Source of the DNA: Rhodococcus rhodnii
GTDB taxonomy: Bacteria > Actinomycetota > Actinomycetes > Mycobacteriales > Pseudonocardiaceae
Direction: 5' to 3'
Assembly: GCA_000720375.1 (NCBI GenBank)
Contig: JOAA01000004.1
Span: forward strand, 62,001 to 126,000
Length of the DNA: 64,000 bases
Shown here: positions 58,801-64,000 of the stretch, piece after piece
How the letters are laid out: every line of letters starts with the position of its first letter
How positions within the stretch are numbered: the first letter of the stretch is position 1
Translations under genes and position numbers: made by a program
The notes under the pieces: generated by a model
The model's input: only the letters and a program-made list of their open reading frames with translations
What the model was told of the DNA's origin: nothing
Database searches by the model: none

Positions 58801-58912
58801 CAGTCGCTCTTGATATCGACTGGTCAAACGACTCAGGCGGCCCTGTCTTGCCGCCGCCCATGAGCTGGTTCAAATAATCTGAAACACTCTCAGGTTTATT
58901 CTCACTAACCAT
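55835..58912 (-). CDS. Large STAND-like P-loop NTPase, unknown, defence candidate
   Basis: A 1025-aa protein. Residues 1-200 are mixed helical with no recognised effector. A variable Ser/Pro-rich linker (about 185-230) follows, then an NTPase core with Walker A TGDVGDGKTT (Lys317), hydrophobic strand CLILVYEINNR and TVVILDGRTADYD as possible Walker B. The rest is helical and repeat-rich (TPR-like), the usual sensor part of STAND proteins. Start ATG 58910-58912 follows GGAGG by 5 nt; a 20-residue longer frame is weaker. The gene is clearly AT-richer than the chromosome. Closest concept is an Avs/STAND-type antiphage sensor, but the N-terminal effector is unassigned and this remains inference. 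Confidence 0.75.
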   Translation of the reverse strand: MVSENKPESVSDYLNQLMGGGKTGPPESFDQSISRATGLQAVVEDELGLGINRIQEQRTAFLRYALKAAIDSCKDEHERLGDPQLIGASELLKMPIMLDDEIEDALEKYKPSWVKKSDRQAKRDSRRFRHFIALFVAVEAGPREGWDEKTAQNVRRQDCAPAMANALMAYLRESRNTLRTIAQETYDYTLRESPSQASVADAPDTGEISERSTAPSSAIVAAQPHSLPLRAAVRKVLGSSEWPLRLLNLDEGSTEEPDWRAVLDGGELTPLHARHRAILERRVLFDGEECIPAEILERLDQYKGQTLFVTGDVGDGKTTYVNGLVASARSNQIFIRWSERSKPYKPKEVARFRDAVDKLLIEPTDWCLILVYEINNRTSAKLDKHLRRGLSLRESDDDQTVVILDGRTADYDRLKQELNLRPLQLLPLHGPTSARKWAELLEKARDRLVDEGNRDSKLDNLYPNLRAFLDSGSVAQERLLSDPRDPLLVKVIKAVYGQTLRQKVESELVRLDDADQHAYLHVCLASLVEIELSNNMLTLLAPRAKIVARSKRDPWIHGDKGHRARHHVIGQVLLETETSVTSAKIEELIGDYSARIRDRTFLDALMVMIPTVRYLRPVGVKAETDRLSHCARNALRRTLREVDNLFGALNGAAQDRYDTLCDYATTLLELEPQPTHDTVSSVDNRVWWLNLAYRLFEAAKETPEAPKDKRLEFQFLKLKHRELKLRGELDFRKSVELAENAAAYFDPDWSKGDYFGEVFRLCFDGLERLAAQVVEGERDADEADIEMMFRWLVRSYHKLQRLYRTNREDARRRPYHIALTRFAYSLLPPVRAVNLAKESWDESNSCGVPDIKSATLYAESALYLTGVSPFYVNADAEYKSVSRDERANMRQEAFNMLTTTAGAEPQAAELPLLMAVLQLSGQDLGGVDLSRRIEAALKRDNSKLNTAFANHTRALLASKPEERIRLLRKALDGYAECMRPDHKWMIRRMGYAWDDACRQLKEAGDSKGAADYRQKYEAMSDRKLT

Positions 58913-59043
58913 GACCGCCTCCTCGACTACAAACACGCAACTGTAGCAGTTTATGCCTACACGTATGGCCATTTGCTATTGCAATTGCAACGATGTTGTG
59001 TTATACATGAACAGGGATCGGCCTCCGCTTATCGGAGGTCACT

Positions 59044-59379
59044 ATGCTGTCTTTTGCGATCGGGTTCGCCCTTCAGAAGTTTCACGAACATCGCTATGAG
59101 CATCCCGGCCTTAATCGCGACTCAGTCGAGGGATACATTGACGCCTGGGTAAGTGACGGCAAAGCATGGAAGCACTGCAGCGGCGACTTTCGGCTCTACC
59201 TAGCTGTTGTTGCCACTATCTTCGCGACGTGGCACGACGACCGTGTGTCTTGTACCGACGAGGCGTCGTGGAGCAACTCAATCCCCTGGCACGTTAAGCA
59301 TGCGTTCAAAAATGGCGATGAGCCCAGCACCGAGATCTTCGACCCGTACTACTTTCAGTGCTTCGCTCCTAGCTCGTGA
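59044..59379 (+). CDS. Small protein divergent from the STAND gene, unknown
   Basis: A 111-aa protein (starts MLSFAIGFALQKFHEHRYEH, ends in FDPYYFQCFAPSS) rich in aromatic and His residues, with no signal peptide or family that I recognise. ATG 59044 follows GGAGG by 5 nt. It is 131 bp from the divergent STAND gene and shares its AT-rich composition, so it may be part of the same cargo, for example a regulator or partner. Confidence 0.6.
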   Translation: MLSFAIGFALQKFHEHRYEHPGLNRDSVEGYIDAWVSDGKAWKHCSGDFRLYLAVVATIFATWHDDRVSCTDEASWSNSIPWHVKHAFKNGDEPSTEIFDPYYFQCFAPSS

Positions 59380-59455
59380 CGCTCATGTTGCAAGTCTGCA
59401 TCCACCTCATTGGTCACTCTGAAACCTAACTACACACCTGGCCGATCCCGCCTCA

Positions 59456-59481
59456 GCCTGCCCACCCTGGGCGGGCTTTTT
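59456..59481 (+). terminator. Rho-independent terminator
   Basis: GCCTGCCCA and TGGGCGGGC form a GC-rich stem (one G-T pair) around CCC, followed by TTTTT at 59477-59481. It is downstream of the small gene at 59044 and upstream of the transfer-region operon. Confidence 0.8.
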
Positions 59482-59640
59482 CGTGCCCAAGCGGGCGTGG
59501 GCGTAGGTCGATTTCGCAACCACTTCCTAACCGTTTCGCAACTACTTCACAATTCCTTCTTGATTTCGCAAATCGACACGCAAGGAACGGTCTTCCTAGC
59601 CTTTTCTCGTTCCCATTGATTTCGAGAGAAGGAGGAAGCC

Positions 59641-59862
59641 ATGCCTCGTAACCGCTACACCAAGTTCGTCCATCAAGCAGAACGCGCCCGCGTCACCCAG
59701 CAGGAGGCGCGCCTGAGTGCGTTCGCGCGGGAATTGCGCAACATCTGCGCCCAGGACACAGCTACGCCTGCGGCGGACTCTGCCAAGCAGCAGCGTCGCG
59801 ATCGGATCGAGCAGAAACGTCTTCATCGTCTGCGGAAAGCGGATGCCGCTGAGCAGTCGTAA
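59641..59862 (+). CDS. Small basic helical protein
   Basis: A 73-aa protein (PRNRYTKFVHQAERARVTQQ ... RIEQKRLHRLRKADAAEQS), Arg/Lys/Gln rich and predicted as a long helix or coiled coil, perhaps DNA or RNA binding. GAGAAGGAGG lies just upstream of ATG 59641. It opens a run of small genes leading to the coupling ATPase. No family recognised. Confidence 0.6.
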   Translation: MPRNRYTKFVHQAERARVTQQEARLSAFARELRNICAQDTATPAADSAKQQRRDRIEQKRLHRLRKADAAEQS

Positions 59863-59990
59863 CTGAGCACCGGAACGCGCCGGAACACTCAGCGCGTTCC
59901 GATTTTGACCGCCGGGCTACCACTTGTTCTCGGAGCCCGCGGACCAATGTGACCGACAAATGATCAACTACCACAGCAAGGAGGTGTGGC

Positions 59991-60332
59991 ATGACAGAAA
60001 TCATCCCCTGGAAGGGCTCGGGTCAGCTTGACCTGGTGCCGTCCGTTGGCCGTCGTTTGGCGCGAACGGCGCAAGCCGCCATCGATGCGGAGCGGATCAA
60101 GGGACTGGTTGGTGTGGCTCGTGCCGAGGCGACCATCCATACCGAGGCTACCTACATGGATGGGGCAGCCTGGCTCGCCCACCGCGGACAGACACACTCA
60201 GCCGTGCTGGCCGCCCTTGAGCAGCGCCATGCCGCCGGCGACCCCGTTGCTGCCGACCGCTACGCCAGATTCACGGAAGCCTTCGTCACGGTCGGCGTCC
60301 AGTCCGTGCTGCGGATGGGCATGCGGCCATGA
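59991..60332 (+). CDS. Small helical protein of the transfer operon
   Basis: A 113-aa protein: MTEIIPWKGSGQLDLVPSVG, then a long helical part with RLARTAQAAIDAERIKGLVGVARAEATIHTEA and YMDGAAWLAHRG. AAGGAGG precedes ATG 59991. Similar helical proteins with a short N-terminal tail occur upstream of transfer genes in actinobacterial integrative elements, as far as I recall. It overlaps the next gene by ATGA at 60329, so coupled translation is expected. Confidence 0.65.
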   Translation: MTEIIPWKGSGQLDLVPSVGRRLARTAQAAIDAERIKGLVGVARAEATIHTEATYMDGAAWLAHRGQTHSAVLAALEQRHAAGDPVAADRYARFTEAFVTVGVQSVLRMGMRP

Positions 60333-60571
60333 ACGGAGCCGTAGTGGTGCTGCTCCTCGTCGGCGGCGCGGGCCTCGGCATCGGCGTGCTCTTTGCAGCG
60401 ATCATCTCGGTCGACATCATCAACCGGTTGCGACTGCGTTGGTCGGCCTACCGAGGCGTGCTTGCCGCCGATCTGGCTGCCTTGCGTGAGTGGACGAGCA
60501 TGGCACGCGCGCATTGGCGGCAGACCACCGCGATACTCGACGAGGCCGACCGCCGAGGGAGTAGGCCGTGA
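60329..60571 (+). CDS. Small single-span membrane protein
   Basis: An 80-aa protein with one N-terminal membrane helix (VVVLLLVGGAGLGIGVLFAAI, about residues 5-28, too long for a cleaved signal) and a cytoplasmic helical tail. ATG 60329 overlaps the previous gene (ATGA) and GTG of the next gene overlaps its stop. Probably an accessory membrane factor of the conjugation operon. No family recognised. Confidence 0.65.
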   Translation: MNGAVVVLLLVGGAGLGIGVLFAAIISVDIINRLRLRWSAYRGVLAADLAALREWTSMARAHWRQTTAILDEADRRGSRP

Positions 60572-61116
60572 TTGGCGCGAACTCCGACAACCGGTTGGCC
60601 ATCTTCATGGCGAAATGCCACAACGGGCCCGAGTTTGACGCGCTCGTGACGCGCGCGATGTTGGAAGCGGTGCGTCGGCGGCAAGACCGCCTACCTGGTC
60701 TGGCGGCGGCCTTGCCGAATGAGCTTGTGGACTGCAACGGATGGCTTCGACGAGCGTGCTCGTTCCCGCGTGTCACCTGCCGACGGTTCGTTCAGGCCAA
60801 CGTCCGGGAGTCAGACCCGTGGTTCGGCCTTGAGGAAGCGCTGCTGACGATGGCTGTCCACGGCTCCGCCCACGTGTGGGCCAAGATCCACGGCATTTCG
60901 GACAGGTCCGGCAACGGCCGCTACCACAATGCACGGTTCCGCGATCTTGCGCTCACGCTCGGCCTCCAGGTCCAGAAGGACCGACACCTTGGCCACCGAA
61001 CGCCGCACCTCTCGGGCAAGGGCCGGTACGACTACGCGGATCTGCTGCGCGAGCTGCGGCACGGCTTGAAGGTGCTGGCCGCGAACGGGCCGGACAAGCC
61101 CTCGGAGGAACGATAG
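60568..61116 (+). CDS. SprT-like protein with degenerate metalloprotease motif
   Basis: A 182-aa protein. Its C-terminal part contains HGSAHVWAKIHGISDRSGNG then RYHNARFRDLALTLGLQV, which parallels the HExxH...GRYHNxRF pattern of SprT-like/putative metallopeptidases from actinobacterial mobile elements. The catalytic Glu of HExxH is Gly (His98-G-S-A-His102), so proteolysis is doubtful, though both zinc-ligand His remain. GTG 60568 overlaps the previous stop (GTGA). Possible role: zinc-binding scaffold or DNA-binding accessory in transfer. The assignment rests on motif resemblance only. Confidence 0.55.
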   Translation: MIGANSDNRLAIFMAKCHNGPEFDALVTRAMLEAVRRRQDRLPGLAAALPNELVDCNGWLRRACSFPRVTCRRFVQANVRESDPWFGLEEALLTMAVHGSAHVWAKIHGISDRSGNGRYHNARFRDLALTLGLQVQKDRHLGHRTPHLSGKGRYDYADLLRELRHGLKVLAANGPDKPSEER

Positions 61117-61119
61117 GCC

Positions 61120-61371
61120 GTGCGCGGGTTAGTTCTCGCACGACTGTTTGGCCGGGCAGTGATAGCCGCCATCGCGGTGGTGGTAGTGACCATCGGACTC
61201 AAGCTGGTGTTGGACATGCTTGCCGCTGTGCTGCCGCCAGCGGTGATGGGATTGCTCGGTCAGGGGTGGAACGCGCTGTACGGGCTGCTAGCCCCGGCCC
61301 TGGGGCCGATGGTCGCGTTGGGGTTGTTGGGCTTGATCTATTGGGCAATTTTCGGCGGTAGCAACCGGTAG
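61120..61371 (+). CDS. Small two-helix membrane protein
   Basis: An 83-aa very hydrophobic protein with about two membrane helices (VIAAIAVVVVTIGLKLVLDM and GPMVALGLLGLIYWAIF) joined by a Pro/Leu loop. GTG 61120 is 4 bp after the previous stop. Resembles in size and shape the small membrane pilin- or TrbC-like components of conjugation systems, but without sequence proof. It ends the tight operon run; a 561-bp gap follows. Confidence 0.6.
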   Translation: MRGLVLARLFGRAVIAAIAVVVVTIGLKLVLDMLAAVLPPAVMGLLGQGWNALYGLLAPALGPMVALGLLGLIYWAIFGGSNR

Positions 61372-61932
61372 CCAGTCGCAGCCCAGCTCAATTGTTCACA
61401 TCGAATTCATAGAGGAAGCGTCATGTGCCCAGAAAGCCCCGAAAACGGTTTGTTGGTAAAGCAACGGAGAACCGATAGATTTGGGAGCGGGAAGTGTGCC
61501 GGGAGCTGGCTCGCCAGCTGCACAGGCAGTGGCGTGGGGACCGGGTACATGACCTGATAGAGCAAGCAGAATCGGTGCAAGGATAAGCACTTACGTTCGT
61601 CTGGCGCTTATGAGCGACAGGAGCCTACCGCCCCTGTCGGCTCGATTAGTTATCCACAGGAAATTCATGTCATCAGGCAAGAAATGCTGAGACAATAAAA
61701 ACCTGAGACGTGTGCCGCAGCGTCTGGCGTTCGTAGAGAAACTTTGGTCGGTCCATCTACGCACTCCCACGTCCTGACGACACTCGCTCAGGCTATTCAC
61801 ACATCAGCAACGCCCAAAACGGGGCGAACCGTGTGCTATCTATTACACACCCTGACGATGTACCAGTCAACAGGGATATTGCTACGCACGCTCGCCCTCG
61901 TTTCGGGAAAACACTCGAAGGGAGGGTTTTTC
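61372..61932. other. Gene-poor interval with hairpin before the coupling-protein operon
   Basis: No supported gene in 561 bp; two minus-strand frames (61396-61590, 61591-61800) have no start signals. GAGCGACAGG (61612-61621) and CCTGTCGGCTC (61633-61643) form a hairpin with one bulge. A DnaA-box-like TTATCCACA follows at 61650-61658. The interval is AT-richer than the flanking genes. Such a place beside transfer genes could hold an origin of transfer or replication, but nothing proves it. Confidence 0.4.
61650..61658 (+). promoter_or_regulatory. DnaA-box consensus match
   Basis: TTATCCACA is an exact match to the consensus DnaA box TTATNCACA, 7 bp after a hairpin in a gene-poor, AT-richer interval of the mobile region. 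I see only one copy, so it may be chance; a functional origin would usually have several. Confidence 0.35.
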
Positions 61933-62109
61933 ATGGCTGAGTCAGATACCAACAAACCTATTCGCGTCACAGCGCAGGAACGGGCGCACCCGGCCATTCT
62001 CAAGCTAGCGCGAGCTTGCATCGAATGGGCCCGGCACCTGTCCGGTGCGTCATCGCCCCAATCGCCTGCTGGTCATCAGCCAACCAGGCCGGAGCCGACC
62101 CATGAGTGA
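61933..62109 (+). CDS. 58-aa protein coupled to the coupling ATPase
   Basis: A small protein (MAESDTNKPIRVTAQERAHP, AILKLARACIEWARHLSG, then a Pro/Ser-rich tail). AAGGGAGG precedes ATG 61933 and its end overlaps the start of the VirD4-like gene by 8 nt. The IRVTxxxRxHPALxxLARACI pattern is one I recall from genes preceding actinobacterial transfer ATPases. Function unknown; probably a transfer accessory protein. A longer frame to 61744 is not supported. Confidence 0.7.
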   Translation: MAESDTNKPIRVTAQERAHPAILKLARACIEWARHLSGASSPQSPAGHQPTRPEPTHE

Positions 62110-64000
62110 GCTCGTGTGGTTTCGCGCCTTTCCGCCCCGCGATACGGGCCTGGCTGAGATGACGGCCCTACTAAGGACGCTCGTTGGTCGACCCCATCAA
62201 GGCCTACGGCGAATTCAGCCTGTCATAGCACTCGAGCTGTGGCTCGGTGTGAACGAGGTGCGGTGGCTGGTGGCGACCGAGCTGGGCATCGCCCGCACCT
62301 TGCCCGGCGAGCTGACAGCCCAACTTCCTGGTCTGGCGCTCCTTCCAGTGGACCTGCCCGACCGGCCGGCGCCCGTCACGGCGCGAGAAGTTCGGCTCAG
62401 CAGCCTGGTTTTCCCGCTCCGACCCGAGAACGCACACGCCGTGACGGCTGGACTCCTGGGCGCGCGGGAGCAGTTACGGGCCGGTGAACAACTGGTCATC
62501 CAATGGGTTGTCGGCCCCAGTCACCGGGCAACGGACCATGTGCCGGTCACGCGCACGCCATTGGAGCTGCTGGGGTTGACTCCACCTCGCCAGCCGGACA
62601 GCGACGAACGCCAAGGCTGGAAACACAAACTGACTGAACCAATTTTTGGCATACGGGGCCGGATCGGTGCGGTGACTGACGATCGGCGCCGGGCCGCCGA
62701 ACTCCTCCGGCCGGTCGTGTCGGCTTTAGCGCTGGCCGGTGGACCGCGTGGCCGGGTGTACGCCACCCCGCAGTCCAGCCAAGTCGCTACGCGCCTGTCC
62801 AAAGTGATGGGTCGACTGCGCAGCTGGTCCGGCATTGTCAACGCCGCCGAACTGGCCGCCTTGTCCGGCTGGTGCCGGGCTGGGCAGGACGTGCCGGGTG
62901 GCGCTGGCCCCTTTCCACCACCACCGGCCCAACTGCTGCATCCCGCTGATAGTCGGTCACTTTCCGCGGGCAGCCGACCGCTCGGACGGAGCACGCACCC
63001 GGCCACGGTGGACCTGAACGTGTGGCTCCCCCGGTCGAGCTACGGCGTGCACACTCACGTCATCGGGCCGCCCGGACGGGGTAAGTCAACGTTGCTGTGT
63101 CACTGGATCGCGGCCGAGGCGACGGGTCGCGGCAGCGTGATTGTTATTGAGCCGAAGGGGGATTTGGTCCGAGACGTGCTCGCCCGGCTGCCGTACGCGG
63201 CCCATAAGCGAACCGTGGTGATCGATCCCGGCGCGGATGGCTTACCGGTGGTCGGCTTTAACCCGTTGGTAGGCAGCCATATCGATGCCGAACGGCGAGT
63301 CGACAGCATCCTGAGCCTGTTGCGGAACTTGTTCGGCACGGCCATTGGCCCTCGGTCGGCCGACGTGTTGTGGCACGCCTTGCTCATGGCGGCCCGACTG
63401 GAAGACGGCGCCTTAACCGATGTGCCGCCGCTGCTGACCAACCCGGCCTTTCGGCGTTGGGCGGCCAGTCGCACGAGCGAGCCGTTGACTCTCGGGCCGT
63501 GGGTAAGTTGGTTCGACGGCTTGAGCGATGATCTTCGTGCCCAAGTGATCGCGCCGGTGCTCAACAAAATTCGAGTCTGGACGGCCCGACCGGCCATCCG
63601 GCGACTCCTCGGGCAACCCCAACCGGTTTTCGACCTGAGCCAGGTGTTCCAACAGCCCACCGTCCTGCTCGTCAACCTCAACGCGGGCGTCATCGGGCCG
63701 GAAACCGCCCGGCTGATTGGCGCCTTGTTGCTCCAGCAGATCTGGCAACTCGCCCAAGGCCAAACCGCGCTGCCCACCGCCCAGCGCCTGCCCGTATCGG
63801 TCATCGTTGACGAGTTCCAGTACTTCACGAGCGGCCTCGACTTCGCCGACGCTTTGGCCCGCGGGCGCGGCGCCAACGTGTCGTACACGTTGTGCCACCA
63901 GCATTTGGCCCAACTTAGCCCCCATCTGCAAGCAACGGTCTTGGCGAACATCGGCGCCCGAGTGGTGTTTCGACCAGCCACCGGAGACAGTCGTCTTCTA
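62102..64000 (+). CDS. TraG/VirD4-type conjugative coupling ATPase (partial, runs off window)
   Basis: Open from ATG 62102 to the window end without a stop (633 codons). It should couple the relaxosome or substrate DNA to a type IV secretion channel. A long N-terminal region (about 1-310) has no obvious membrane helices, unlike classical VirD4. Then come Walker A HVIGPPGRGKSTLL (about residue 323), VIVIEPKGDLVRDVL, a conserved NPL segment, VLLVNLNAGVIGPETARLIG and Walker B VIVDEFQYF, followed by DALARGRGANVSYTLCHQHL, the arginine-rich/sensor part typical of these hexameric ATPases. It overlaps the 58-aa gene by 8 nt. It is the strongest evidence that the right part of the window is conjugative. 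Confidence 0.88.
   Translation, partial: MSELVWFRAFPPRDTGLAEMTALLRTLVGRPHQGLRRIQPVIALELWLGVNEVRWLVATELGIARTLPGELTAQLPGLALLPVDLPDRPAPVTAREVRLSSLVFPLRPENAHAVTAGLLGAREQLRAGEQLVIQWVVGPSHRATDHVPVTRTPLELLGLTPPRQPDSDERQGWKHKLTEPIFGIRGRIGAVTDDRRRAAELLRPVVSALALAGGPRGRVYATPQSSQVATRLSKVMGRLRSWSGIVNAAELAALSGWCRAGQDVPGGAGPFPPPPAQLLHPADSRSLSAGSRPLGRSTHPATVDLNVWLPRSSYGVHTHVIGPPGRGKSTLLCHWIAAEATGRGSVIVIEPKGDLVRDVLARLPYAAHKRTVVIDPGADGLPVVGFNPLVGSHIDAERRVDSILSLLRNLFGTAIGPRSADVLWHALLMAARLEDGALTDVPPLLTNPAFRRWAASRTSEPLTLGPWVSWFDGLSDDLRAQVIAPVLNKIRVWTARPAIRRLLGQPQPVFDLSQVFQQPTVLLVNLNAGVIGPETARLIGALLLQQIWQLAQGQTALPTAQRLPVSVIVDEFQYFTSGLDFADALARGRGANVSYTLCHQHLAQLSPHLQATVLANIGARVVFRPATGDSRLL

Noticed and set aside
62521..63006. 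161-aa minus-strand frame and the 293-aa frame at 63100-63981
   Set aside because: Both are antisense to the coupling ATPase, whose plus-strand frame is open to the window end and carries Walker A and B motifs.

Overview
The window is high-GC actinobacterial DNA with GTG starts, frequent 1-8 nt gene overlaps and the conserved actinobacterial order tatD-rpfB-rsmA-ispE, with rsmI and a protein mannosyltransferase nearby. Vancomycin-type resistance genes, SARP/AfsR regulation and DUF4185 proteins fit a filamentous actinomycete, probably Pseudonocardiaceae (Amycolatopsis/Kibdelosporangium-like). The family assignment is inference. No rRNA, tRNA or CRISPR array was seen.

Left part (1-45 kb) is chromosomal. 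At 0.1-6.5 kb lie ispE, rsmA, rpfB and tatD, interrupted by a SAM-riboswitch-controlled MetN-like ATPase and by a broken SUKH-family gene. At 6.5-22 kb are a PadR regulator, a DrrAB-type exporter with two perfect palindromic operators, rsgA, a DUF4185 protein, rsmI divergent from a protein O-mannosyltransferase, a membrane Ser/Thr kinase, propionyl-CoA synthetase, a long intergenic repeat array, a lipoprotein and a secreted GH20 hexosaminidase. At 22-37 kb are an aldehyde-dehydrogenase-like protein lacking its catalytic Cys, its divergent GAF regulator, an AfsR-like regulator, a second DrrAB-type pair, an operon of two tiny exported proteins with a two-component system, a CYTH/CHAD protein, an orphan histidine kinase and SDR/TetR genes.

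At 37-45 kb is a cell-wall-antibiotic resistance island. A LysR regulator, a BlaB-like penicillin-recognising protein and a true class A beta-lactamase resemble the Streptomyces cacaoi bla system. They are followed by vanR-vanS converging on vanH-vanA-vanX. A tiny secreted protein of SVRITSD repeats lies between the two systems. The van cassette is flanked by 39-bp direct repeats carrying the vanR promoter, and the right-hand copy is followed by a stub of a second vanR.

Right part (about 45.4-64 kb) looks like an integrative/conjugative element running off the window. It has a phage-like XRE repressor plus ImmA/IrrE protease, an XRE-TPR regulator, a string of small overlapping genes and a TraG/VirD4-type coupling ATPase. 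It carries AT-richer cargo that looks like defence: an ABC-ATPase/TOPRIM (DUF4435-like, OLD/PARIS-type) protein, a displaced polymorphic-toxin nuclease tip with its likely immunity gene, and a 1025-aa STAND-like NTPase of unknown type. Several proteins here and elsewhere keep a family fold but have lost the catalytic residue (resolvase-like, SprT-like, aldehyde-dehydrogenase-like).
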